DNA of 64,000 nucleotides. Origin: Janthinobacterium violaceinigrum (GTDB lineage Bacteria > Pseudomonadota > Gammaproteobacteria > Burkholderiales > Burkholderiaceae_D). Under the pieces are notes generated by a model. The model searched no databases, was not told where the DNA came from, and was given only the letters and a program-made list of their open reading frames with translations. This document shows, in pieces, positions 37,929 through 46,598 of the stretch. The stretch is from NCBI RefSeq assembly GCF_009208555.1, contig NZ_WFLI01000009.1, positions 154,920 through 218,919 on the forward strand. Direction: 5' to 3'. Position 1 is the stretch's first letter. Each line of letters begins with the position of its first letter. The translations under genes were made by a program, and so were the position numbers.

Positions 37929-38344
37929 GCATCGGCCGCTACTTTTAGTCATAAAACAAGAGCACTGGATGGGCATACAGGCTTGTCCCGCACCCCATTT
38001 TGACCGGCCCGGATGCGCCATCCGCTGCGCCGAACGGCCGTCATTATCTAAGTGGCGGATTGTTAAGCGCTTTTTCAGATATCCACACGGACTGTGGATA
38101 TCTTTGTGGATAAGCGCCTATTGACAGGCCTCAAAGCCACAGCCAGTGCGGCTTTCAATAAACTGCTCAATCAAACAGCAAAAATAAATCCCATTAAAAT
38201 CAAATACTTAGAAACTCACACATAATCACAAGAAAATTATTTCGCCAATTTCGCTAACCCATCATTTGTGCATAACTGAGCCGTAGTGATCAATCCGACA
38301 ACAGCGGACTAGCGATGCCAGCAACACAGTTGCCGTGCGGATAT
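37929..38344. other. Non-coding region between the receiver gene and the small minus-strand gene, with repeat copy 2
   Basis: About 415 bp without a supported gene. The AT content rises sharply from about 38060. It holds the second 136-bp DnaA-box element (38078-38213) and about 130 bp of AT-rich sequence with no recognised content. Confidence 0.6.
38078..38213 (+). repeat. DnaA-box-like intergenic element, copy 2
   Basis: It begins GATATCCACA, then TGTGGATAT and TGTGGATAA (two inverted and one direct DnaA-box-like 9-mers), has TTGACA at 38121 and ends ACTTAGAA, matching copy 1 position for position. Both copies have the same orientation around the receiver gene. Confidence 0.75.
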
Positions 38345-38566
38345 TCAATGCACGGTCTGGCGGCGCTGCTCCGGATGCAGCAGCACGCGTTCGATCAGTT
38401 CGGGCGCGATATTGTATGACTTCAGGTATTCCAGCGCGCACAAGGTACTGAAGGCAGCCTGCACGGCGATACCCAGGTTGACGATATCGGACATCTTTTG
38501 ATCGACCCGGGCATGCAGCACCACGGTCTTGACGGGCATATGCAGCGTTTCTGTGGAATTAGGCAT
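38345..38566 (-). CDS. Small conserved-looking hypothetical protein
   Basis: A 73-residue cytoplasmic protein that I do not recognise. It is a mixed helical sequence with no Cys pairs, signal or membrane segment. ATG 38566 has AGGAG nine nt upstream, which together with normal codon use supports it as a real gene; the frame is open to a TTG at 38575. It is divergent from the chromate transporter genes with about 220 bp between. Confidence 0.6.
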   Translation of the reverse strand: MPNSTETLHMPVKTVVLHARVDQKMSDIVNLGIAVQAAFSTLCALEYLKSYNIAPELIERVLLHPEQRRQTVH

Positions 38567-38787
38567 GGTGAACAACTCCTGCGTAGGGGGACGGAACGGA
38601 GGGAGACGGCGTAGCGGTGCGAACCGCGCCAGCGCGGACAGGGACAGCGGTCATGTTGCCGATCAAAGTATTGCTGATAAATTCTCGATGTCAATGGCAG
38701 GGAAACATGAGCCACGGTTTTTTCTTGCAGGCACGAGCTCAGCCGAAAGCGATGGACAAGCGCGATCGGCCACGGCGATAATCAGCC

Positions 38788-39375
38788 ATGCCCTCGCCTT
38801 CGCCCCTCCCGCCCGACCTTCCCCGCCCGCAACCCGCCTCGCTTGCCGACCTGTTCTTCTCGTTCACCTGGCTGGCCCTGCAGGGATTCGGCGGCGTGCT
38901 GGCCGTGATCCAGCGCGAAATGGTCGAACGCAAGCGCTGGCTGACGCAGGAGGAGTTCCTGGAAGACTGGGCCGTCGCGCAAATCATGCCCGGTCCCAAC
39001 GTGGTCAACCTGTCGCTGATGGTGGGCGGGCGCTATTTCGGCTTGAAAGGGGCATTGACGGCGCTGGCCGGCATGCTGGCCGTGCCGCTCGTCATCGTGC
39101 TGGTGCTGGGCGTGCTGTACACGCGCTTTGGCGACAATGCGCACATGGCGGGCGCGCTGCGCGGCATGGCGGCCGTCTCGGCCGGCATGATCGCCGCCAC
39201 GGGCGTGAAACTGGCCGCCGCGCTGGGCAAGCATCCGCTGCCCCTGTGGCTAACCCTGCCCCTGGTCGTGCTGGGCGTGCTGATGGTGGCGGTCTTCCGC
39301 TGGCCCCTGCTGTACATCCTGCTGGGCCTGGGCGGCATCGGCTGCCTGCTCACCTACCGGAAGCTGGCCGCATGA
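38788..39375 (+). CDS. chrA: Short-chain chromate transporter ChrA, first half
   Basis: The 195-residue membrane protein corresponds to one half of a classic ChrA. It shows the family signature FTWLALQGFGGVLAVIQREMVE near the N-terminus, then AQIMPGPNVVNLSLMVG, followed by several hydrophobic segments (LVIVLVLGVLYTRFG, LYILLGLGGIGCLLTY). Short-chain ChrA proteins work as pairs in opposite membrane orientation to expel chromate across the inner membrane. The next gene is the partner, overlapping by four bases (ATGA), so the two are coupled. No chromate reductase or ChrB regulator is near, and the physiological anion might differ. Confidence 0.9.
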   Translation: MPSPSPLPPDLPRPQPASLADLFFSFTWLALQGFGGVLAVIQREMVERKRWLTQEEFLEDWAVAQIMPGPNVVNLSLMVGGRYFGLKGALTALAGMLAVPLVIVLVLGVLYTRFGDNAHMAGALRGMAAVSAGMIAATGVKLAAALGKHPLPLWLTLPLVVLGVLMVAVFRWPLLYILLGLGGIGCLLTYRKLAA

Positions 39376-39956
39376 CGCCGCCCCTGCAACTGGTCTTGAG
39401 CACGGGCGACTGGCTGAACCTGTTCGGCCATTACCTGATGCTGTCGCTGATGTCGATCGGCGGCGCCATTTCCACCACGGCGGAAATGCACCGTTTCCTC
39501 GTCGAGCAGCATGGCTGGCTGACGCAGGCGCAGTTCAACGAATCGATCGCCATCGCGCAAGCGGCACCAGGGCCCAACGTGCTGTTCGTCGCCCTGATGG
39601 GCTGGAACGTGGGCATGAACGCGGGCAGCTATGCCGCCGCCTGCCTGGGCGTGCTGGTGACCATGGTAGGCATCATGCTGCCCAGCACCACCCTCACCTA
39701 CGTGGCGGCCCAGTGGGGCTACCGCAACCGCGACCTGCGTCCCGTGCGCGCGTTCAAGCAAGGCATGGCGCCCATCGTCGTCGCCCTGCTCATTTCCACG
39801 GGCATGATACTGGGCGGCGCCAACCATCGATGGAGCACCGACTGGCCCCTGTGGAGCCTGTCCATCGTGGCCGGCCTCATCATCTGGCGCACGAAAATCC
39901 ATCTATTGTGGCTGCTGGCGGCCGGCGCCGTGCTGGGGTGGCTGCAGCTGGTGTAG
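39372..39956 (+). CDS. chrA: Short-chain chromate transporter ChrA, second half
   Basis: The 194-residue partner of the preceding protein. The family signature is seen again: LMLSLMSIGGAISTTAEMHRFL, then AIAQAAPGPNVLFVALMGWNVG. Hydrophobic spans follow (AACLGVLVTMVGIMLPS, MAPIVVALLISTGMILGG, LLWLLAAGAVLGWLQLV). The start is fixed by the ATGA overlap with the first chrA; a much longer frame in the same phase is only the read-through of upstream sequence. Its stop is 5 bp from the stop of convergent urtE, leaving no room for a terminator between. Confidence 0.9.
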   Translation: MTPPLQLVLSTGDWLNLFGHYLMLSLMSIGGAISTTAEMHRFLVEQHGWLTQAQFNESIAIAQAAPGPNVLFVALMGWNVGMNAGSYAAACLGVLVTMVGIMLPSTTLTYVAAQWGYRNRDLRPVRAFKQGMAPIVVALLISTGMILGGANHRWSTDWPLWSLSIVAGLIIWRTKIHLLWLLAAGAVLGWLQLV

Positions 39957-39961
39957 AACGC

Positions 39962-40660
39962 CTACACGGCCAGGTGCCGCTTCACCTCCTCGCCATCCAT
40001 CTGCGCCGCCTTGCCGCTGGCCACGACACTGCCCCGCGACAGCACGATAAAGTCGTCGGCCAGTTCGCGCGCGAAATCGAAATACTGTTCGCACAGCACG
40101 ATGGCCATGTCGCCACGCTGTTTCAGCAAGCGGATCACGCGGCCGATATCCTTGATGACGGAGGGCTGGATGCCTTCCGTCGGCTCGTCGAAGATGATCA
40201 GCTGCGGCTCGGCCAGCAGGGCGCGGGCGATGGCCAGCTGCTGCTGTTGTCCGCCGGACAAATCGCCGCCGCGCCGCTGCAGCATCTCTTTGAGCACGGG
40301 AAACAGTTCATACACGTGCGGGTCGATGCGCGACGCTGCCCTGCCCCGCTTCACCGCCATGCCCATCAGCAGGTTTTCCTCGACCGTCAGGCGCGCAAAG
40401 ATGTCGCGTCCCTGCGGCACGTAGGCGATGCCCAGCTTTGCCCGCGCATGCGGTGCCAGCTTCGTGATGTCGCGGCCATGGAACAGCACCTGGCCCTGCG
40501 CCACGGGCAGCACGCCCATCAGGCATTTCAACAGGGTCGTCTTGCCCACGCCATTCCTGCCCAGCAAGGCCAGGCATTCGCCCTTGCGCGCCGACAAATC
40601 GATGCCGCGCAAGGTGTGCGAGGAGCCATAGTATTGGTTTAATTGTTGCACTTCCAGCAT
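39962..40660 (-). CDS. urtE: Urea ABC transporter ATP-binding protein UrtE
   Basis: A 232-residue ABC ATPase of the branched-chain-amino-acid LivF type. Walker A is GRNGVGKTT, the signature LSGGQQQQLAIARAL and Walker B LIIFDEP. MLEVQQLNQYYGSSHTLRGID and the conserved EGIQPSVI match UrtE proteins. It is the last gene of the urtABCDE operon, 18 bp after urtD. With UrtD it powers high-affinity urea uptake by the UrtBC permease. Confidence 0.95.
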   Translation of the reverse strand: MLEVQQLNQYYGSSHTLRGIDLSARKGECLALLGRNGVGKTTLLKCLMGVLPVAQGQVLFHGRDITKLAPHARAKLGIAYVPQGRDIFARLTVEENLLMGMAVKRGRAASRIDPHVYELFPVLKEMLQRRGGDLSGGQQQQLAIARALLAEPQLIIFDEPTEGIQPSVIKDIGRVIRLLKQRGDMAIVLCEQYFDFARELADDFIVLSRGSVVASGKAAQMDGEEVKRHLAV

Positions 40661-40678
40661 AGTCTGTGATCTCCCCTA

Positions 40679-41509
40679 TTACCGTCCCAGATAGACTTCG
40701 ATCACGCGCTCGTCCGCCTGCACCTGGTCCATGCGGCCCTGGGCCAGCACGGCGCCCTCATGCAGCACGGTCACGATGCCCTGCTGCGCAATCTCCGTGA
40801 CGAACCCCATGTCGTGCTCGACCACCATAATGGAATGCTTGCCCCGCAATTCATTAAGCAATTCCGCCGTGCGCGCCGTTTCCGCATCCGACATGCCGGC
40901 CACGGGTTCATCGAGCAAAATCAGCTGCGGCTCCTGCATCAGGAGCATGCCGATTTCCAGCCACTGCTTTTGCCCATGCGACAGCAAGCCGGCCAACCGC
41001 CCCTCGTGGCCATGGAGGCGGATCAAGCGCAAGATCGCTTCGATCTTGCCTGCCTGCTCGGACGTGAGGCGCGCAAACAGGGTGGGCGCCACGCGCTTGT
41101 CCAGCTTCATCGCCAGTTCCAGGTTGTCGAACACCGTATGCTGCTCGAACACGGTGGGGCGCTGGAACTTGCGGCCGATGCCCGCGTGGGCAATCTGCGC
41201 TTCCGTCATGGTGGCCAGGTTCATGGTCTGGCCGAACCAGGCCGTGCCCGACGTGGGGCGCGTCTTGCCGGTGATCACGTCCATCATGGTCGTCTTGCCC
41301 GCCCCATTCGGACCGATGATGCAGCGCAGCTCGCCCACGGAAATATCGAGGCTCAGTTTATTGATGGCCTTGAAGCCGTCGAACGATACGCTGATATCTT
41401 CCAGGTACAGGATGGCGCCATGCGTCGTGTCGACGCCCTCGCCTTTCACGCGCGCATACGTGGGGCCCGCTTCGGCGCTGGCCATGCCGGGCAGCATGCG
41501 GATGCTCAT
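40679..41509 (-). CDS. urtD: Urea ABC transporter ATP-binding protein UrtD
   Basis: A 276-residue ABC ATPase of the LivG type: Walker A GPNGAGKTT, signature LSHGQKQWLEIG, Walker B LILLDEP, then SIMVVEHDMGFV. It pairs with UrtE. Its N-terminus has about 30 extra residues before the ATPase core. The ATG at 41509 overlaps the urtC stop by four bases, setting the start despite a longer upstream frame. Confidence 0.95.
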   Translation of the reverse strand: MSIRMLPGMASAEAGPTYARVKGEGVDTTHGAILYLEDISVSFDGFKAINKLSLDISVGELRCIIGPNGAGKTTMMDVITGKTRPTSGTAWFGQTMNLATMTEAQIAHAGIGRKFQRPTVFEQHTVFDNLELAMKLDKRVAPTLFARLTSEQAGKIEAILRLIRLHGHEGRLAGLLSHGQKQWLEIGMLLMQEPQLILLDEPVAGMSDAETARTAELLNELRGKHSIMVVEHDMGFVTEIAQQGIVTVLHEGAVLAQGRMDQVQADERVIEVYLGR

Positions 41510-42621
41510 GCGGCCTCCTCTGCCACGGCGGGCTTGCGTTTGAACTTGTCCAGCACGCCCAGCATGCCTTGCTGCATGAACAGGGTCACGCCGATGAACA
41601 GCAGGCCCAGCGCGAACAGCCACAGTTCCGGCAAGGCGGCCGTGAACCAGCTTTTCAGACCGTTGACGGTGAAGGCGCCCAGAATCGGACCGAGCAAGGT
41701 GCCGCGTCCGCCCACGGCCACCCACACGACCATCTCGATGGAATTGGCGGGCGACATTTCCGACGGATTGATGATGCCCACCTGCGGCACGTACAGGGCG
41801 CCGGCGATGCCGCACAGCACGGCGGATAAAGTCCACACAAACAGCTTGAACCACAGCGGGTTATAGCCGAGGAACATCAAGCGTGCCTCGCTGTCGCGCA
41901 CGCCCTGCAGCACCCGCCCCAGCTTCGAGCGGACGATGGCGCGCGCGCCCACCAGCGCGGCCAGCAGGAAGGCCAGGGTCAGCAGGAACAGCACGGCCCG
42001 CGTGGCAGGCTCCGTGATGCTGTGGCCAAGAATGGTCTTGAAATCCGTGAAACCGTTGTTGCCGCCAAAGCCGGTGTCGTTGCGGAAGAACAAGAGCATG
42101 AACGCATACGTCATCGCTTGCGTGATGATGGAAAAATACACGCCCTTGATGCGCGAGCGAAACGCAAAATAGCCGAACACGAAGGCCAGCACGCCCGGCA
42201 CCAGCACGACGAGGGCCATGCAATACCAGAAATGTTCCGTAAACGCCCAGTACCACGGGTAGGTTTTCCAGTCGAGAAAGACCATGAAGTCGGGCAAGCT
42301 GCTGTGGTACTGGCCCTGGTCGCCGATGGCGCGCATCAGATACATGCCGTGCGCATATGCACCCAGCGCAAAGAATACGCCATGGCCGAGGGACAAGATG
42401 CCCGTGTAGCCCCAGACGAGGTCCAGCGCCAGCGCGGCCAGCGCGTAGCACATGAACTTGCCCACCAGCGCCACCGTGTAGGCGGACACGTGCAGCGCAT
42501 GGCCTTCGGCAAACATCAGATTAAACATGGGCAACAGCGCCGCCAGCACCGTGCATCCAGCGATGGCCATCCACACGGGCCTGGTAAACAGGCCCTCCTT
42601 GCTTCGGAGCGAGTTAATCAT
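41506..42621 (-). CDS. urtC: Urea ABC transporter permease UrtC
   Basis: A 371-residue inner-membrane permease of the LivM type with about nine hydrophobic segments. Recognisable parts are LDLVWGYTGILSLGHGVFFALGAYAHGMYL, shortened here to DLVWGYTGILSLGHG, and the coupling-loop region RVLQGVRDSEARLMFLGYN. It forms the urea channel with UrtB. The start at 42621 overlaps the urtB stop (ATGA), and its stop overlaps the urtD start in the same way. Confidence 0.95.
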   Translation of the reverse strand: MINSLRSKEGLFTRPVWMAIAGCTVLAALLPMFNLMFAEGHALHVSAYTVALVGKFMCYALAALALDLVWGYTGILSLGHGVFFALGAYAHGMYLMRAIGDQGQYHSSLPDFMVFLDWKTYPWYWAFTEHFWYCMALVVLVPGVLAFVFGYFAFRSRIKGVYFSIITQAMTYAFMLLFFRNDTGFGGNNGFTDFKTILGHSITEPATRAVLFLLTLAFLLAALVGARAIVRSKLGRVLQGVRDSEARLMFLGYNPLWFKLFVWTLSAVLCGIAGALYVPQVGIINPSEMSPANSIEMVVWVAVGGRGTLLGPILGAFTVNGLKSWFTAALPELWLFALGLLFIGVTLFMQQGMLGVLDKFKRKPAVAEEAA

Positions 42622-44219
42622 TCGACGCTGCGTCCCTTCATGGCAAACAGGCCCTGGGGCCGGCGCTGGATAAAGATGATGATGAATACCAAAATGGCGA
42701 TCTTCGCCAGCACGGCGCCCGCCACCGGTTCGAGAAATTTGTTCACTTCGCCCAGGCCCAGCGCGGCGATCACGGTGCCGGCCAGCTGGCCCACGCCGCC
42801 CAGCACCACCACCATGAAGGAATCGACGATATAGCTCTGGCCCAGGTCCGGCCCCACATTGCCCAGTTGCGACAGGGCCACGCCGCCCAGGCCCGCGATG
42901 CCGGAACCGAGGCCGAAGGTCAGCATGTCGACCTTGCCCGTTGCCACGCCCACACAATCGGCCATACGGCGGTTTTGCGTGACGGCCCGCACGAACAGGC
43001 CCAGCCGCGTCTTGTTCAGGATCAGCCACACGGCCGCCACGACCACGATGGCAAAGGCGATGATGGCCAGCCGGTTGTACGGCAGCACGAGGCCGCTCAA
43101 GACCGTCACGCCGCCCGACATCCAGGCGGGATTGGCCACTTCCACGTTTTGCGCGCCGAAGATCGTGCGCACCAGCTGCATGAGGATCAGGCTGATGCCC
43201 CAGGTGGCCAGCAGGGTTTCCAACGGCCGACCATACAACCAGCGGATGACCGTGCGTTCCAGCACCACGCCCACCAGGCCGGAGACGAAAAAAGCGGCCG
43301 GCAAGGCGGCCAGCAGGTAGGCGTCCTGCAGGCCGGGCAGATAGGTGCGGAAGAACAGCTGGCACAGATATGTCGTATAGGCGCCTATCATCAGCAACTC
43401 GCCGTGGGCCATGTTGATGATGCCCATCAAGCCAAACGTGATGGCCAGGCCCAGCGCGGCCAGCAGCAGCACGCTGCCCAGGGAAATGCCGTAAAACACA
43501 TTGCCGGCAAATTCCATGCGCTGCACACGTCCCTTGATCTGGCGCATGGTCTCGATGGCGGCCAGCTGCACGCCCTCGTCCGGCTCGCCGGCCTTGCCAT
43601 CCGGCCCTGTATCGAGCATGGCTTGCAGCACAGGCAGCAGGCGCGCATCGCTGCTGCCCGCCAAGGCCTGCACGGCGGCCTTGCGCGTGGCCGCGTCGGG
43701 CGCATGCAGGTTGGCGCTGGCGATCAGCACCTGCAATATCTGCCTGATGTCGGCGTCGCTTTCCTGCGCCAGCGCGGCGCGGATCAGGGGCAGCTGGGCG
43801 GGATCGACTGCCTTTTGCAAGGCTTGCGCGGCAGCCAGACGCTGGGCGCGCTCCGGCGCCAGCAGCTGCAAGCCCGACAGGGCGCCGGCCACGGCCGCCC
43901 GCAAGCGGTTGTTGACCATCACGCCATCGATGCCGTCAGGCAGCGGCACGCGCTTGCCGCTGGCCGGGTCATACGCCTGCTCGCCATCGACGATGTAGAC
44001 CTTGCCATCGGGCGCGGCATATAAAGCGTCGTCCTGCAAGGCTTGCAGCACCTTGGCGGCCTCGGGCGTGGCCAGGGCGGCGATCTGCGCCACGGCAGCC
44101 ACGCGAGCGTCGGGGTCGTCGCCGGCCAGCGGCTTGAGCAGGTCCGCAGGGATGGCGGCATGCGCCATGGACGACAGGCACAGGCAGGCGAGGACCAGCA
44201 GTTTGAATAGGAGCTGCAT
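42618..44219 (-). CDS. urtB: Urea ABC transporter permease UrtB
   Basis: This 533-residue protein begins with a signal-like segment (LLVLACLCLSSMAHA). A periplasmic HEAT-like Ala-rich domain follows to about residue 235 (ARVAAVAQIAALATPEAAKVL and similar). A LivH-type permease part of about 300 residues follows (GLMGIINMAHGELLMIGAY). The long extra domain is normal for UrtB and separates it from LivH. ATG 44219 is the start of the signal segment; an upstream GTG at 44243 is less likely. A REP-like hairpin lies between urtA and this gene. Confidence 0.94.
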   Translation of the reverse strand: MQLLFKLLVLACLCLSSMAHAAIPADLLKPLAGDDPDARVAAVAQIAALATPEAAKVLQALQDDALYAAPDGKVYIVDGEQAYDPASGKRVPLPDGIDGVMVNNRLRAAVAGALSGLQLLAPERAQRLAAAQALQKAVDPAQLPLIRAALAQESDADIRQILQVLIASANLHAPDAATRKAAVQALAGSSDARLLPVLQAMLDTGPDGKAGEPDEGVQLAAIETMRQIKGRVQRMEFAGNVFYGISLGSVLLLAALGLAITFGLMGIINMAHGELLMIGAYTTYLCQLFFRTYLPGLQDAYLLAALPAAFFVSGLVGVVLERTVIRWLYGRPLETLLATWGISLILMQLVRTIFGAQNVEVANPAWMSGGVTVLSGLVLPYNRLAIIAFAIVVVAAVWLILNKTRLGLFVRAVTQNRRMADCVGVATGKVDMLTFGLGSGIAGLGGVALSQLGNVGPDLGQSYIVDSFMVVVLGGVGQLAGTVIAALGLGEVNKFLEPVAGAVLAKIAILVFIIIFIQRRPQGLFAMKGRSVE

Positions 44220-44272
44220 TTGCGTTCCAAAGAATGACTGCACAGGGATCTATGCTTACCCCAAAGGCGAGG

Positions 44273-44306
44273 ACTGGGGTCGGACCCTCAGGGTCCGACC
44301 CCGGCA
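44273..44306. repeat. REP-like palindrome between urtA and urtB, identical to one at 62313-62346
   Basis: A 12-bp perfect stem with a 3-nt loop (core 44276-44302, stem GGGGTCGGACCC) within a 34-bp stretch that recurs without mismatch at 62313-62346. The flanks also look alike (ACCCC a few bases before). It could reduce read-through or protect the urtA message, giving more binding protein than permease. Confidence 0.8.
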
Positions 44307-44343
44307 TTTGCGGGTGGGTGAATAGCGCCTACATAGCTAGCGC

Positions 44344-45597
44344 CTACAGCTTCTGCTTGCCCTCATTGCCCTTGATATACGGGCTCCACGGCTGGGCGCG
44401 TATCGGTTCCTTGGTTTTCCACACGACATTGAATTGCCCGTCAGCCTTGATCTCGCCGATCATCACTGGCTTGTGCAAATGGTGGTTGGTCGGGTCCATG
44501 GTCAGGGTAAAGCCCGATGGCGCCTTGACGCTCTGGCCCGCCATGGCGGCGATCACCTTGTCCGTGTCCGTCGACTTGGCTTTTTCCACGGCTTGCGCCC
44601 ACATGTGGATGCCCACATAGGTCGCTTCCATGGGGTCGTTCGTCACCACGGAACCCGCGTTCGGCAACTTTTGCGCCACCGCGTACGCCTTCCATTGCTT
44701 GATGAACGCCGCATTCACGGGGTTCTTGACGGACTCGAAATAATTCCAGGCCGCCAAATGCCCCAGCAGGGGCTTGGTATCGATGCCGCGCAGCTCTTCC
44801 TCTCCCACGGAAAACGCCACCACGGGCACGTCCGTGGCCTTCAAGCCCGCGTTGCCCAGTTCCTTGTAGAACGGCACGTTCGAATCGCCATTGATGGTGG
44901 AAATGACGGCCGTCTTGCCGCCCGTGGAAAACTTCTTGATGTTGGCGACGATGGTTTGATAGTCGGCATGGCCGAACGGCGTGTAGACCTCGCTGATATC
45001 GCTATCCTTGACGCCCTTGCTTTTCAGGAAGGCGCGCAAGATCTTGTTGGTGGTGCGCGGATATACATAATCCGTGCCCAGCAGCACGAAGCGCCTGGCG
45101 CCGCCGCCATCCTTGCTCATCAGGTATTCCACGGCGGGAATCGCCTGCTGGTTCGGTGCGGCGCCCGTATAAAACACGTTCTTTTCCAGTTCCTCGCCCT
45201 CGTATTGCACCGGATAAAACAGCAGGCTGTTGAGCTCCTTGAACACGGGCAAGACGGATTTGCGGGACACGGACGTCCAGCAGCCGAACACGACGGCAAC
45301 CTTGTCCTGCGCCACCAGCTGGCGCGCTTTTTCCGCAAACAAGGGCCAGTTCGACGCGGGGTCGACGACGACGGCTTCCAGCTTCTTGCCCAGCACGCCC
45401 CCCTTGGCATTGATCTCGGCGATCGTCATCAGCGCCACATCCTTGAGCGACGTTTCGGAAATGGCCATGGTGCCCGACAGCGAGTGCAGGATACCCACCT
45501 TGATCGTGTCGGCGGCCAGGGCTGCCTGCATATAGGTGGACGTGGCCAGGGCCAGTGCGCCGGCGGCGGTCGCTTTCAGGATGATGCGTCGTGACAT
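44344..45597 (-). CDS. urtA: Urea ABC transporter substrate-binding protein UrtA
   Basis: The 417-residue periplasmic binding protein starts with a Tat-like signal peptide (MSRRIILKATAAGALALA). Typical UrtA features are TIKVGILHSLSGTMAISE, VVFGCWTSVSRKSVLPVF and FYPVQYEGEELEKNVFY. It captures urea, or in some family members short amides, and delivers it to UrtBC. ATG 45597 has AGGAG eight nt upstream. First gene of the operon; the promoter must lie at 45598-45712, downstream of a terminator that isolates it from the DUF4349 gene. No urease genes are in the window. Confidence 0.96.
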   Translation of the reverse strand: MSRRIILKATAAGALALATSTYMQAALAADTIKVGILHSLSGTMAISETSLKDVALMTIAEINAKGGVLGKKLEAVVVDPASNWPLFAEKARQLVAQDKVAVVFGCWTSVSRKSVLPVFKELNSLLFYPVQYEGEELEKNVFYTGAAPNQQAIPAVEYLMSKDGGGARRFVLLGTDYVYPRTTNKILRAFLKSKGVKDSDISEVYTPFGHADYQTIVANIKKFSTGGKTAVISTINGDSNVPFYKELGNAGLKATDVPVVAFSVGEEELRGIDTKPLLGHLAAWNYFESVKNPVNAAFIKQWKAYAVAQKLPNAGSVVTNDPMEATYVGIHMWAQAVEKAKSTDTDKVIAAMAGQSVKAPSGFTLTMDPTNHHLHKPVMIGEIKADGQFNVVWKTKEPIRAQPWSPYIKGNEGKQKL

Positions 45598-45712
45598 GGG
45601 GACTCCTGTGATGGGTTCGTGGGGGTCGAGCTGGGCATACGATGTTGTTAAAGCAGAATGCATGCCAGCGCCAGCAGGTGTCCCCCATGGTGCACGGGGC
45701 CGGCGCCGCACG

Positions 45713-45752
45713 AAAAAAAACCTGGCTGCACAAGGACTGTGCAGCCAGGTTT
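45713..45752 (-). terminator. Strong Rho-independent terminator of the transglutaminase-DUF4349 operon
   Basis: A perfect 15-bp stem (45718-45732 with 45738-45752, loop of five) runs into eight T on the minus strand. It lies 45 bp after the DUF4349 stop and separates that unit from the urt operon. Confidence 0.93.
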
Positions 45753-45796
45753 CAAATTGCCGTAAAACGGTGCGTCGCCGCATCCATCCCTATCCA

Positions 45797-46582
45797 TCAA
45801 TCCTTGCGCGGCACGCCTTTCAAACGGCGCCAGCCCTTGCGCCCCAGCGGGAACAGCAGCACGAAAGCAATCAGCCACGGCAGGATGTAGGCCATGGCCG
45901 TGATGGCGTTGGCCACGCCTTCCGACAGGTTATCCGTGAAATTGCCCAGCGCGCGCTTGACGGGCGTCCAGAACGATTGCTTGCCTTCGGCGCTGATGGC
46001 CACGTTCAGCAAGTCCGTATCGATGCGCTGCATCAACAAGGCATTGGCCGCCGTCGCCTGCTCCAGTTCCACCTGTACGGTGGCCAGCTCCTTGCTCACC
46101 TTGATCAAGGCATCGACATTCGCACCCGAGCGTTTTTCCAGCTCTTGCAATTGCGCCTGGTACTGCTTGAGCATTTCCAGGCGTTTCTTGCTGTCGAGCA
46201 CGGGACGACCCAGGTCTTCCACCTTGGTGCCCTGGCTGGTGATCTCGCCTTCGCTCCCCACCAGCGCCATCATCTTTTTGATGCCGGCCGGCTTGGCGCG
46301 CATGCTGATGCGCGCATGCACGTAGCGGCCGCTGTCGATGCTGGAATCGAGCAGCAGGCATCCGTTTTCCGTATCGGCCTTGCAGGCGGCCACGACTTTT
46401 TCGTACAGGGGCCGTATCTGCGCCTCCCCTGCCATCACGTCGACGTTATGTTCGTAGGCCAGGTAATCTTGCCCTTTACCCTCTGTGGCCACGCGCGTAT
46501 CGCTGGGCTGGACAGAGCGGTTTGCCTTCCCGCAACCGGCCAGCAGCAACAGTCCGAACAGACATATATAGACTTTTTTCAT
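45797..46582 (-). CDS. DUF4349-family membrane lipoprotein
   Basis: A 261-residue protein with a lipoprotein signal (LFGLLLLAGC). A periplasmic domain contains ISMRAKPAGIKKMM and SQGTKVEDLGRPVLDSKKRLEMLKQ. A long coiled coil follows at about residues 130-200, then one C-terminal membrane span (MAYILPWLIAFVLLFPLG) with a basic tail. This is the arrangement of DUF4349 proteins, whose function is unknown. It follows the transglutaminase gene by 16 bp and ends at a strong terminator. Having both a lipid anchor and a C-terminal span is unusual and fits anchoring in the inner membrane. Confidence 0.85.
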   Translation of the reverse strand: MKKVYICLFGLLLLAGCGKANRSVQPSDTRVATEGKGQDYLAYEHNVDVMAGEAQIRPLYEKVVAACKADTENGCLLLDSSIDSGRYVHARISMRAKPAGIKKMMALVGSEGEITSQGTKVEDLGRPVLDSKKRLEMLKQYQAQLQELEKRSGANVDALIKVSKELATVQVELEQATAANALLMQRIDTDLLNVAISAEGKQSFWTPVKRALGNFTDNLSEGVANAITAMAYILPWLIAFVLLFPLGRKGWRRLKGVPRKD

Positions 46583-46598
46583 GATTTCTTTCTTCTAG

